Assembly: GCF_018588945.1 (NCBI RefSeq)
Contig: NZ_JAFIWA010000005.1
Location: 124,001 to 188,000, forward strand
DNA: 64,000 nt
Reading direction: 5' to 3'
Origin: Microbacterium flavescens
GTDB taxonomy: Bacteria; Actinomycetota; Actinomycetes; Actinomycetales; Microbacteriaceae
The notes below the pieces were generated by a model. That model saw nothing but the letters and a program-made list of their open reading frames with translations, did not search any database and was not told where the DNA came from. Each line of letters begins with the position of its first letter. Position 1 is the stretch's first letter. The translations under genes were made by a program, and so were the position numbers. Below are positions 1-7,995 of the stretch, in pieces.

Positions 1-1131
1 GACCAGCGCGGCGCCGGTCTCCGTCGTGGGGCGCAGACCGAGGCCCCGGTCGGGCGGGTTGCACCAGTCCTCGTGCTCCGGGTAGACACCCTCGGGGTAG
101 TCCCACGGCCCGAGGCCGTTGCGGCTGGTGTCGACGACGAATCGCGTGGTGGGCTCGACTCCGCCGAGGATCGACTCGTAGCGCGAGTCCACGCCGTCGG
201 TGTTGAGCGTGAGGTCGGGGTTGCCCGGCCCCCACTCCCCGTACGGAGACATCGCGGTGCCGTTCCAGTCGGTCGCCGGGCCGCCGTTCCAGTACTGGTT
301 TCCGCACGAGCCGTAATCACCCGGGTTCACCTGGGTGACGTACGCGATGCACGACGACACCCACGTGCCGAAGAAGGTCGAGTTCGTCGTGAACTGGTAG
401 TTCGACGCGTTCAGGAAGAACCCGTCGGCGCGCTCGACACCGCCCCTGAGGAGGCGGTCCGAGATCTCGCCCACGTTGAGCCAGCTCGATCCCGTTCCGT
501 CGAGGTAGACCGAGGTGCTCGCGAGTGCGCCGAGCGCGTCGACCGCGTAGTTCAGCTGCGTGTAGCGTTCGGCGGAAGCCGTCTCGGCGGGCACCTCCGC
601 CGGCTGGCACCACTCCGTGACTCCGTCGAGGGTGGTGTAGTGGGGGATGATGCCGAGTCCGTCGGGCTCGAGGATCACGGTGGCCGCTCGGTCGCCGATG
701 CCCGCGGCGAAGCCGTCGATCCACGCCTGGTAAGCGGCGGTGTCGAGGGCGCCGCCGGCGGAGTACTGGGCGCAGTCGCGGAACGGCAGGTTGTACGCCA
801 CCAGCACGGGCATCTGACCCTTGGCCGCTGCAGCGCTCACGACGTCGTCGACGGCAACCTGCACCTCCGCGGGCGTGCCCTCGGTGAACCAGTCGGCGGA
901 GGGGATCGAGCCGAGGAGCTGCGCATCCGCGCGTGCCTGGCCCTTGAGCGACTGCGCGGCCTCGAGCGTGGTGCTCCAGGGATTCAGGAACAGCTCGGAG
1001 CCGGCCAGTCCTCCCTCGGCGGCGCCGGCGGGGGCTGCGGCCAGGGGGATCGCGAGCCCTGCGGCGAGGGCGGCGATCGCGCCGACCGCGGCCGCCCTGC
1101 GTCGCACCGAGTGGGGGGATGAGTGGGACAT
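1..1131 (-). CDS. Secreted GH6 cellulase (endoglucanase/cellobiohydrolase), 3' end cut by window
   Basis: Glycoside hydrolase family 6 enzyme that cleaves beta-1,4-glucan outside the cell. The start is an ATG preceded by GGAGAGG; 377 codons run open to base 1, so the C-terminus is missing. Residues 1-38 form a signal peptide with an arginine run (SVRRRAAA) and AGAA near the cleavage site, possibly Tat-type. Both GH6 signatures are visible: VAYNLPFRDC at about 111-120 and ILEPDGLG at about 153-160, with the catalytic-acid region EPD. Near the truncated end come VDTSRNG and a WCNPPDRGLG segment typical of the family active site. A cellulose-type operator lies about 75 bases upstream. Whether it acts endo or exo cannot be decided from sequence, nor whether a carbohydrate-binding module follows. 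Confidence 0.93.
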   Translation of the reverse strand, partial: MSHSSPHSVRRRAAAVGAIAALAAGLAIPLAAAPAGAAEGGLAGSELFLNPWSTTLEAAQSLKGQARADAQLLGSIPSADWFTEGTPAEVQVAVDDVVSAAAAKGQMPVLVAYNLPFRDCAQYSAGGALDTAAYQAWIDGFAAGIGDRAATVILEPDGLGIIPHYTTLDGVTEWCQPAEVPAETASAERYTQLNYAVDALGALASTSVYLDGTGSSWLNVGEISDRLLRGGVERADGFFLNASNYQFTTNSTFFGTWVSSCIAYVTQVNPGDYGSCGNQYWNGGPATDWNGTAMSPYGEWGPGNPDLTLNTDGVDSRYESILGGVEPTTRFVVDTSRNGLGPWDYPEGVYPEHEDWCNPPDRGLGLRPTTETGAALV

Positions 1132-1206
1132 GGGGGTATTCCTCTCCGGGGTCATCGTCGACCACGGCTCACGGCGTCGGTGTCGCGAACCGGCCGTCGC
1201 GAAGCG

Positions 1207-1220
1207 TGGGAGCGCTCCCA
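1207..1220. promoter_or_regulatory. CebR/CelR-type operator TGGGAGCGCTCCCA
   Basis: A perfect 14-base palindrome, TGGGAGCGCTCCCA, lies 76 bases upstream of the GH6 start codon. It is identical to the site known for the cellobiose-responsive LacI-family repressors CebR (Streptomyces) and CelR (Thermobifida). It therefore predicts cellobiose-inducible expression of the cellulase. No cebR gene is in this window. Confidence 0.88.
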
Positions 1221-1288
1221 CGACGGTCATTGGTCACAGGATGACGCACCCTGCGCCGGGCGTCAACGGGTAAGACGCGGAACCGAGG

Positions 1289-2140
1289 TCAGACCCGAAC
1301 GGGGAACCGCTGGTCGAGCCACGCCAGCAGGTCTCCGCGCACGTCGGCCTGCATCACCTCGTTGAAGATCTCGTGTCGTGCGCCGGGATACACCAGCGTG
1401 GTGACGTCGGTGAAACCGGACCGCGTCCGGTAGGCGTCGGCGAGGCGGTGCACGCTGCGGGGTCCGCCCACGGTGTCGTCGCGACCGACCATCAGGAGCG
1501 TCGGGATGTCGCGGCCCAGGTTGCGACGGGGCCGGCCGTACATGCGGAGGGAGTCGACCACGCCGATCAGCTTGATGGGGTCCTCCGAGGTCGTCAGGGG
1601 ATCGTCGAGGAAGGCGCGCCCGACCGTCAGGTCGCTCGAGAGCCACTCCGTGCCCGTCGCGTCCGGTCCGTCCCAGGGTCTGTTCAGACCGCTGGTGCGG
1701 ATCGAACCCGGCATCCGCAGCGCCGAGCCGGTCAGGACGAGTCCGTCGTACGCGTCGGGATGGAGGTTCACGAGCATCTGCGCGAGCACCGACCCTCCCG
1801 AGTGGCCCAGCAGCACGAGCGGCAGCGTCGAGTGCTCGGCTCGGAGCTGCTCGCTGAACTGCCACATCGTGGCGAGGGCCGCTCGGAGGCCACCGGGGCC
1901 GAGATGGCCGAGACGCGAGACGTCGCCGCGATGCTGGCCCATTCCGGTGCGACCGTGGCCGCGGTGGTCGGCCGCATACACGGTGTAGCCGTCCGCGGTG
2001 AGGGCGGCGATCAACGCGCTGTAGCGGCCGGCGTGCTCTCCGACTCCGTGCAGCAGCTGCACGACCGCCCGAGGCTCGGTCTTCGCGGGATGGACGTCGT
2101 AGACGATCGCGATGCCGTGTGCATCGATGAACTCGGGCAT
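1289..2140 (-). CDS. Alpha/beta hydrolase, monoacylglycerol lipase-like
   Basis: A 283-residue serine hydrolase of the lysophospholipase/monoacylglycerol lipase type (Hydrolase_4). Visible features are the oxyanion segment LLHGVGEHAGRY at about 29-40, a DHRGHGRT turn at about 58-65, the nucleophile elbow GHSGGS with Ser near 114, and a C-terminal catalytic His in YPGARHEIFNE. No signal peptide is seen, so it should be cytoplasmic. It is divergent from the MarR/MFS pair starting at 2233 and convergent with nothing. Substrate is unknown; a glycerol- or acyl-ester is the family expectation. Confidence 0.85.
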   Translation of the reverse strand: MPEFIDAHGIAIVYDVHPAKTEPRAVVQLLHGVGEHAGRYSALIAALTADGYTVYAADHRGHGRTGMGQHRGDVSRLGHLGPGGLRAALATMWQFSEQLRAEHSTLPLVLLGHSGGSVLAQMLVNLHPDAYDGLVLTGSALRMPGSIRTSGLNRPWDGPDATGTEWLSSDLTVGRAFLDDPLTTSEDPIKLIGVVDSLRMYGRPRRNLGRDIPTLLMVGRDDTVGGPRSVHRLADAYRTRSGFTDVTTLVYPGARHEIFNEVMQADVRGDLLAWLDQRFPVRV

Positions 2141-2198
2141 GCGCAGAGTCTAGGAGAAGTGGGATGCCGCGACCCCGCGCCGAGCATCCCGAATTCCC

Positions 2199-2224
2199 TT
2201 AGCAAGACTAATGAGCTATGCTAA
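2199..2224. promoter_or_regulatory. Inverted repeat TTAGCA...TGCTAA and promoter of the MarR-MFS operon
   Basis: TTAGCA (2199-2204) and TGCTAA (2219-2224) form an AT-rich inverted repeat in an otherwise GC-rich region. The right arm overlaps a plausible -10 hexamer, TATGCT at 2217-2222, directly before the ATG at 2233. This is the expected place for autorepression by the MarR protein. The assignment is inference. Confidence 0.55.
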
Positions 2225-2232
2225 CTAATCGG

Positions 2233-2697
2233 ATGAGAAGCGATACGACGACCCACACGACCACGACAGACCACCTCGACGACCATTCCGCGGCGGCCTC
2301 GGCCCTGCGCATCGCGACCTTCCGGCTCGCCCGCCGCATGCGCACGCAGCGCGCAGTCGACTCGATGAGCGACGGGCAGTTCGCCGTCCTCGCAGCGCTG
2401 TGGGTGCACGGCTCGCACACGCTCGGCGAGCTGGCCGACCGCGAGCGGGTGTCCGCCCCCTCGATGAACCGCACCGTGAACTGCCTGCAGGAGTTGGGCT
2501 ACGTCGTGCGGTCCGCCGACGAGAACGACGGCCGCAAGGTCGTGATCTCGCTGACCGACGAGGGTCGGGCTGTCGTCGACGAGACCGCACGCCGACGCGA
2601 TGCGTGGGTGGAGGCGGCGCTGGCCGAGCTGTCGCCCGACGAGCGCAGGACGCTCGAACAGGCGGCTGATCTGATGCAGCGGATGGTGGCCCTGTGA
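2233..2697 (+). CDS. MarR-family transcriptional regulator
   Basis: A winged-helix MarR repressor of about 154 residues. The central region contains the helix-turn-helix (SDGQFAVLAALWVHG...ELADRERVSAPSMNRTVNCL) and the wing (DENDGRKVVISLTDEG). The ATG at 2233 is preferred over the in-frame ATG at 2218, because the latter lies inside the probable -10 element and the operator palindrome. The transcript would be almost leaderless. The stop codon overlaps the GTG start of the MFS exporter (GTGA), so the two are translationally coupled. The ligand is probably a substrate of the exporter. Confidence 0.9.
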   Translation: MRSDTTTHTTTTDHLDDHSAAASALRIATFRLARRMRTQRAVDSMSDGQFAVLAALWVHGSHTLGELADRERVSAPSMNRTVNCLQELGYVVRSADENDGRKVVISLTDEGRAVVDETARRRDAWVEAALAELSPDERRTLEQAADLMQRMVAL

Positions 2698-4049
2698 CCG
2701 CGATGTTCCGGTCGTTCTCGATCTTCAACTACCGGGTCTGGTTCATCGGCGCGCTTGTCTCGAACGTCGGCGCCTGGATGCAGGCGACCGCACTCAGCTG
2801 GGTGGTGCTGACCGAGCTCACCGACAACGACGCCGCGGCGATGGGCGTCACGATGGCGCTGCAGTTCGCGCCGCCGCTCCTGCTGGTGGGCGTCACCGGG
2901 TTCGTGGCCGACAAGTTCGACCGGCGCAAGCTGCTCGTGGTGACGCAGAGTCTCCTGCTGGTGGTCGGCGTCGTGATCGGCATCCTGCTCCTGCTCGGCG
3001 TCATGACGCTGCCGCTCATGTACGCGTTCGCGCTGGGTCTGGGCGTCATCGCGGCCTTCGACAACCCCGCCCGCCAGGCGTTCGTCTCCGACCTGGTGTC
3101 GCGCGAGATCGCGTCCAACGCCGTGGCCTTGAACGCGGCCTCCTTCAACGGTGCGCGCATGATCGGACCCGCGGTCGCGGGCGTCGTGATCGTCGCGATC
3201 GGAACCGGGTGGGTGTTCCTCGTCAACGGCGTCACGTTCCTCGCCATGATCGTCGCGCTGCTGCTCATCCGCACGAACGAGCTCATCCCGCGGGTGAAGG
3301 CCCCCGGCGCGTCCCGGCTGGCCGACGGGTTCCGCTACGTGGCACGCCGCCCCGATCTCATCGTGACGTTCGCGATGGTGTTCATCGTCGGCGCGTTCGG
3401 CATGAACTTCCCGATCTTCGCCTCGACGATGGCGCTCGAGTTCGGCCAGCAGGCCGACGGCTACGGCCTGCTCAGCTCGATCCTGGCGATCGGCTCGCTC
3501 GCGGGCGCACTGATGGCCGCACGACGCGACCGCGCGCGCATCCGGGTCGTCATCGGCGGCACCCTCCTCTTCGCCGGCGCCGCCGCGGTGTCGGCGTTCA
3601 TGCCCACCTACTGGGCATATGCCATCACGCTCATGTTCACGGGGTTCGCGGTCGTGACGATGCTGACGACGGCCAACGGCTACGTCCAGACGACGACCGA
3701 CCCGGCCCTGCGCGGTCGCGTGCTGGCCCTCTACATGGCCATCCTCATGGGCGGAACGCCCATCGGCGCTCCGATCGTCGGCTGGGTGGCCGCAGAGTTC
3801 GGACCCCGTCAGGCGATCCTGCTCGGTGCCGGAGCGGCGCTGGTGGCGTTCGCGATCGGCGCGACGTGGCTGATCGTCTCCGGACGCCTCCACCGTCACG
3901 AGGAGCGCCGGTTCCTGCTCACGATCGACGAGACCCGGCCGCTGTCGGTCGTGCAGCCCGCGCCGGAGGAGTTCAGCGACGAGGTCGCCTCCACCACGCC
4001 GGTGCGCGTGCCCGACGCCGACCGGATGCACCAGCGCCGCGCGAGCTGA
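2694..4049 (+). CDS. MFS exporter (DHA3/EntS-like, MFS_3)
   Basis: A 451-residue major-facilitator protein with about 12 membrane segments, resembling the EntS/DHA3 drug or siderophore exporters. It begins MTAMFRSFSIFNYRVWFIG, has the loop motif VADKFDRRKLL at about 80-90, and the segment DNPARQAFVSDLV that is typical of this subfamily. About 50 hydrophilic residues follow the last helix. The GTG start overlaps the marR stop, so it is cotranscribed with and probably controlled by that repressor. It convergently faces the FAD oxidase gene with a 16-base gap. The substrate is unknown. Confidence 0.88.
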   Translation: MTAMFRSFSIFNYRVWFIGALVSNVGAWMQATALSWVVLTELTDNDAAAMGVTMALQFAPPLLLVGVTGFVADKFDRRKLLVVTQSLLLVVGVVIGILLLLGVMTLPLMYAFALGLGVIAAFDNPARQAFVSDLVSREIASNAVALNAASFNGARMIGPAVAGVVIVAIGTGWVFLVNGVTFLAMIVALLLIRTNELIPRVKAPGASRLADGFRYVARRPDLIVTFAMVFIVGAFGMNFPIFASTMALEFGQQADGYGLLSSILAIGSLAGALMAARRDRARIRVVIGGTLLFAGAAAVSAFMPTYWAYAITLMFTGFAVVTMLTTANGYVQTTTDPALRGRVLALYMAILMGGTPIGAPIVGWVAAEFGPRQAILLGAGAALVAFAIGATWLIVSGRLHRHEERRFLLTIDETRPLSVVQPAPEEFSDEVASTTPVRVPDADRMHQRRAS

Positions 4050-4065
4050 CCCGGCGCGCGGAGCG

Positions 4066-5310
4066 TCAGCGCGGTTCGCGCACGCCCATGAGCTCCAGGT
4101 GCGCGTTGGAGAATCGCCCGCGCGGATCGAGCCGTTCGAAGACGCCTCGTGCGTCCGCGAGCCGCGGGTGCACGCGCTCGATCGCCGCGCGATCGAAGTC
4201 GTGGCGCTTGCCCCAGTGCGGGCGCGCCCCGAACGGCCGGAGCGCCGCTTCGATGCGAGGGATCACGGCGTCCACCCCGGCCGGGTCGTTGCGCCACGTG
4301 AAGTGGATCGCGACGACGTCGTGCCCCGACGCCGGACTCAGCCAGAGGTCGTCGGCAGGAGCGGTGCGAAGCTCGCTCACGAACAGCAGGGGACGGATGA
4401 CATCGCCGAGCGCGAGCATCGCCCGCAGCGCGTCCGGCGCATGCTCGCGCGGGACGAAGTACTCGCTCTGGATCTCGTCACCGAACGAGGGGGTGCCGTC
4501 GAGGCGGAAGTGCGGCAGCCGCAGCATCCACGGCCCGGCGACGCCGCGCAGCTCGGTGACGTCGGCGAGCCCGCCGAGCGGTTCGGCGTCGATGTCGAGC
4601 ACGCCGTCGAGGAGCTTGTCCGGCACCGGCTGGTCGTCGGCGTCGATCCGCGATTTCACCCAGACCCAGCCGACCGACGGCCGCTCCCACCGCGTGAACA
4701 CCGAGACGCTGTACCCCGCGCCGGTCACGGCGTCGAGGGCGCCGAGGGCGGCATCCCACGACACTCCCCGGTAGACGTCCTGCCGCATGCGGTAGGACGG
4801 CCGCGTCTCGATGTCGAGAGACAGCACGACGCCGTAGGCGCCGAGGCCCACCGCAAGGGCGTCGAAGTCGGGGTCGCCCCGTCGGACCTCGTGCACCGCA
4901 CCATCGGCATCGGCGAAGCGGATGCCGCGCACCGCGGTCGTCAGCACGCCGTTGTCGTCGCCCGAGCCGTGGGTGCCCGTGGCCGTCGCGCCCGCGACCG
5001 AGATGTGCGGCAGGGACCCCAGGTTGTGCAGCGCGAGACCGCGTTCGTCGAGCCACGCCGCCAGCACGCCGTACCGGGTGCCCGCGGCCACGCGTACCGT
5101 GCCGTCGCCGAGCGCGAGCCCGCCCTCGAGACCGGCGAGGTCGAGCAGCGTGCCCGCCGTGTCGGGCAGGTCGGTGAACGAGTGCCGGGTGCCGAGGGCG
5201 TGGACGGGTCCGCTGTCGCCGGCGAGCTCGCGCAGCACGTCGGCCTCGCTCCACACCGGCACGATGCGCGGTGCGGCGTAGTCGTAGGTTCCCGCCCAGT
5301 TGCGCGTCAT
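4066..5310 (-). CDS. FAD-linked oxidase, alditol/aldonolactone oxidase type
   Basis: A 414-residue member of the VAO family with an N-terminal FAD_binding_4 domain and a C-terminal ALO (arabinono-lactone oxidase) domain. The length matches alditol (xylitol) oxidase of Streptomyces, about 418 residues. GTRHSF at 40-45 places His43 where AldO covalently attaches FAD. It also has the flavin-site sequence GATATGTHGSG. The product oxidises polyols or aldonolactones with oxygen and makes H2O2. Its ATG overlaps the stop of the upstream lacI-type gene (ATGA), linking it to the rhamnose regulator. It may act on a rhamnose-derived polyol or lactone; that role is inference. Confidence 0.85.
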   Translation of the reverse strand: MTRNWAGTYDYAAPRIVPVWSEADVLRELAGDSGPVHALGTRHSFTDLPDTAGTLLDLAGLEGGLALGDGTVRVAAGTRYGVLAAWLDERGLALHNLGSLPHISVAGATATGTHGSGDDNGVLTTAVRGIRFADADGAVHEVRRGDPDFDALAVGLGAYGVVLSLDIETRPSYRMRQDVYRGVSWDAALGALDAVTGAGYSVSVFTRWERPSVGWVWVKSRIDADDQPVPDKLLDGVLDIDAEPLGGLADVTELRGVAGPWMLRLPHFRLDGTPSFGDEIQSEYFVPREHAPDALRAMLALGDVIRPLLFVSELRTAPADDLWLSPASGHDVVAIHFTWRNDPAGVDAVIPRIEAALRPFGARPHWGKRHDFDRAAIERVHPRLADARGVFERLDPRGRFSNAHLELMGVREPR

Positions 5311-6314
5311 GATCGGCCCGCCGTCGACTCGCGCACGACGAGCTCGGGCTGGAAGACGACCTGCTCATGCTCGTCGGCCCCCTCGACCTCGGCCAGGAGC
5401 AGCTCGACGGCGCGCCGGCCGATCAGCCCGCTGGGCTGGCGGATCGACGACAGGGGCACCACGGTCGCCGCCGAGAAGTCGATGTCGTCGTACCCGATGA
5501 TCGCGATCTCACCGGGGACCGCCACCGACCCCAGCATGACGAGGGCCTGCATCACGCCGACGGCCAGGAGGTCGTTCGCCGCGAAGACCGCATCGGGCCG
5601 CTCGTCCGGGCGGCGATCCCGCAGCAGCTCGCCCGCGGCGCGCCCTTCCAGCACGGTGAGCGCCGAGGTCTCGACGACCTCGAGCGAGGCGTCCGGATGC
5701 TGCGCCACCGCGCGGCGCGCGCCTTCGAGGCGATCGGCGACCTGGCGCACCGTCGCGGGTCCGCCCACGAAGGCGATCCGCCGGCGACCGGTCTCGATGA
5801 GGTGGGACACCGCCAGCCGACCGCCGTGGACGTCGTCGACCGAGACGGAGGAGAAGTCGGCGCCGTCGCTCAGCCGGTCGACGAGCACCGCGGGGATGCC
5901 CCGAGCGCGAAGCCGGTCGAGGCGTGCGGAGACGTCGTCGACAGGGGTGATGAGAACGCCGTGCACCCGCTGCTGCTCGAAGAGGTCGAGGTACCCCGAC
6001 TCGCGCCCGGGATCGTCGTCGCTGTTGCCGAGGAGGATCGACAGATCATCGGCGGCGGCGCGCAGCTCTGCACCTCGGGCGACGTCGGTGAAGAACGGGT
6101 TGCGCACGTCGAGGACGATCAGCCCGATGCTGCGGCTGCGGCCGGCACGCAGCTGTCGCGCGGCGTCGTTGCGCACGAACCCGAGTTCGTCGATGGCTCC
6201 CTGCACGCGTTCGACGGTCGCGGGCGCCACCTTCTCAGGGCGATTCAGCACGTTCGAGACGGTGCCCACGGAGACGCCCGCCAGCGCGGCGACGTCCTTC
6301 ACGCTGATCGTCAT
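5307..6314 (-). CDS. LacI-family regulator of the rhamnose locus
   Basis: A 335-residue LacI/GalR repressor. The N-terminus MTISVKDVAALAGVSVGTVSNVLN is a standard helix-turn-helix, followed by the hinge AARQLRAGRSR and a periplasmic-binding-like sensor domain. The frame stays open far upstream, but the family N-terminus fixes the start at 6314. The gene is divergent from rhaM and the region between them carries two matching operator sites. It is the natural candidate for the rhamnose-responsive repressor. Its stop overlaps the start of the FAD oxidase, so it also controls its own small operon. Confidence 0.9.
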   Translation of the reverse strand: MTISVKDVAALAGVSVGTVSNVLNRPEKVAPATVERVQGAIDELGFVRNDAARQLRAGRSRSIGLIVLDVRNPFFTDVARGAELRAAADDLSILLGNSDDDPGRESGYLDLFEQQRVHGVLITPVDDVSARLDRLRARGIPAVLVDRLSDGADFSSVSVDDVHGGRLAVSHLIETGRRRIAFVGGPATVRQVADRLEGARRAVAQHPDASLEVVETSALTVLEGRAAGELLRDRRPDERPDAVFAANDLLAVGVMQALVMLGSVAVPGEIAIIGYDDIDFSAATVVPLSSIRQPSGLIGRRAVELLLAEVEGADEHEQVVFQPELVVRESTAGRS

Positions 6315-6341
6315 CGTCTCACTCTCGCCTCGGCCCATGGG

Positions 6342-6384
6342 TTGCGTGAAACGATACATGCGGGTTAGAGTTTGAAACGATTCA
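6342..6384 (+). promoter_or_regulatory. rha promoter with two LacI-type operators
   Basis: TGAAACGATACA (6347-6358) and TGAAACGATTCA (6373-6384) are near-identical, almost palindromic sites 26 bases apart. A possible sigma-70-type promoter, TTGCGT at 6342 and TTAGAG at 6365 with a 17-base spacer, is overlapped by the first site; the second falls on the start point. This layout fits repression of rhaM onward by the divergent LacI protein. Promoter assignment is by eye. Confidence 0.7.
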
Positions 6385-6409
6385 CACCGCAATCGATGAG
6401 GAGTCCTCG

Positions 6410-6793
6410 ATGACGAGACCGACCGCGCCGACGCGCGTCGCGTTCGAGCTGCAGGTGAAGCCCGGGCTGCTCGACGAGTACCTCCGCCGCCACTCTCCGG
6501 TCTGGCCCGAGATGCTGGCGGAGATCGCCGCAGCCGGACGCCGCAACTACTCCCTCTTCCTGGCCGACGGCGGACGGCTTCTCGGCTACTACGAGACCGA
6601 CGACGACGCCGCTGCGCAGGCCTACCTGGCGACCTCCGAGGTGGCCGCGCGCTGGGAAGCCGAGATGAGCCGCTTCTTCGTCGGCCTCGACGGGCGTCCC
6701 GACCAGGCGGCCACCCCCTTGACCGAGATCTTCCACCTCGAAGACCAGCTCGCGGATGCCGAGGCATCCGGGGCGGAAAGCGAACCATCGTGA
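6410..6793 (+). CDS. rhaM: L-rhamnose mutarotase
   Basis: Interconverts alpha- and beta-L-rhamnopyranose before isomerisation. The family core is visible: RVAFELQVKPGLLDEYLRRH, a HSPVWPEM segment with the active-site His, and NYSLFLADGGRLLGYYE. At 127 residues it is longer than the usual 104, the excess being a disordered acidic C-terminal tail that ends at the overlap with rhaI. GAGGAG upstream of the ATG is the ribosome binding site. It is the first gene of the rha operon. Confidence 0.93.
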   Translation: MTRPTAPTRVAFELQVKPGLLDEYLRRHSPVWPEMLAEIAAAGRRNYSLFLADGGRLLGYYETDDDAAAQAYLATSEVAARWEAEMSRFFVGLDGRPDQAATPLTEIFHLEDQLADAEASGAESEPS

Positions 6794-7956
6794 CCGTACT
6801 CTCCCCCGACATCCTGACCGAGCTGGAAGGCCAGGGCATCGAACTGCCGTCCTGGGCCTTCGGCAACTCGGGAACCCGCTTCCGCGTGTTCACCACGCCG
6901 GGCACCCCGCGCGACCCGTTCGAGAAGATCGCCGACGCGGCCAAGGTCAACGAGTTCACCGCGCTCGCCCCGAGCGTCGCGCTGCACATCCCGTGGGACA
7001 AGGTCGACTCGTACGACGATCTGCGCCGCCACGCGGAGGATCTGGGAGTCCAGCTCGGCACGATCAACTCGAACACGTTCCAGGACGAGGAGTACAAGTT
7101 CGGCGCCCTGACGCACGCCGACGAGGCGATCCGCCGGAAGGCCATCGACCATCACCTCGAGTGCATCGACATCATGCACGCGACCGGGTCGCGCGACCTG
7201 AAGATCTGGCTCGCCGAGGGGTCGAACTACCCCGGCCAGAACGACATGCGCGCCCGCCAGGACCGCCTCGCCGACTCGCTGCAGCAGATCTACGCGCGCC
7301 TCGGCGACGAGCAGCGCCTCGTGCTCGAGTACAAGTTCTTCGAGCCGGCGTTCTACCACACCGACGTTCCGGACTGGGGTACCTCCTACGCGCAGGTGGC
7401 TGCTCTCGGCGAGCGCGCGATGGTCTGCCTCGACACCGGACACCACGCGCCCGGCACCAACATCGAGTTCATCGTCATGCAGCTTCTCCGCCTCGGAAAG
7501 CTCGGCTCGTTCGACTTCAACTCGCGCTTCTACGCCGACGACGACCTCATCGTGGGCGCCGCCGATCCGTTCCAGCTGTTCCGCATCATCTTCGAGGTCA
7601 TCCGCGGCGGAGGGCTCAACAACCCCGACGTGGCGTTCATGCTCGACCAGTGCCACAACATCGAGGACAAGATCCCCGGCCAGATCCGCTCGGTGCTCAA
7701 CGTGCAGGAGATGACCGCGCGCGCGCTGCTCGTCGACCGCGACGCCCTCGCGGCAGCTCAGGCGGCGAACGACGTGCTCGCGGCGAACGCCGTGCTCATG
7801 GACGCGTTCTACACGGACGTGCGTCCGGCGCTCGCCGAATGGCGCGAGTCGCGCGGACTCCCGGCCGACCCCATGGCCGCGTACGCCGCCTCGGGTCACC
7901 AGCAGCGGATCGCCTCCGATCGCGTCGGCGGCACCCAGGCGGGCTGGGGAGCCTGA
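6790..7956 (+). CDS. rhaI: L-rhamnose isomerase (Streptomyces/Gram-positive type)
   Basis: Converts L-rhamnose to L-rhamnulose, the first committed step. The 388-residue TIM-barrel protein belongs to the shorter actinobacterial rhaI type rather than the 420-residue enterobacterial RhaA. Metal-site residues are recognisable in INSNTF, EYKFFEPAFYHTDVPDWGTS, CLDTGHHAPGTNIE and FDFNSRFYADDDL. The GTG start overlaps the rhaM stop (GTGA). The function is supported by the neighbouring mutarotase, kinase and aldolase. Confidence 0.95.
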   Translation: MTVLSPDILTELEGQGIELPSWAFGNSGTRFRVFTTPGTPRDPFEKIADAAKVNEFTALAPSVALHIPWDKVDSYDDLRRHAEDLGVQLGTINSNTFQDEEYKFGALTHADEAIRRKAIDHHLECIDIMHATGSRDLKIWLAEGSNYPGQNDMRARQDRLADSLQQIYARLGDEQRLVLEYKFFEPAFYHTDVPDWGTSYAQVAALGERAMVCLDTGHHAPGTNIEFIVMQLLRLGKLGSFDFNSRFYADDDLIVGAADPFQLFRIIFEVIRGGGLNNPDVAFMLDQCHNIEDKIPGQIRSVLNVQEMTARALLVDRDALAAAQAANDVLAANAVLMDAFYTDVRPALAEWRESRGLPADPMAAYAASGHQQRIASDRVGGTQAGWGA

Positions 7957-7995
7957 CCTCCAGGTGACGGCGGAGCAGCGAGAGGATCGACCCAG

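Noticed and set aside
5307..7145. LacI frame extended upstream to 612 codons
   Set aside because: The extension covers rhaM/rhaI on the other strand and the operators; the family N-terminus MTISVKDVAALAG begins at 6314.
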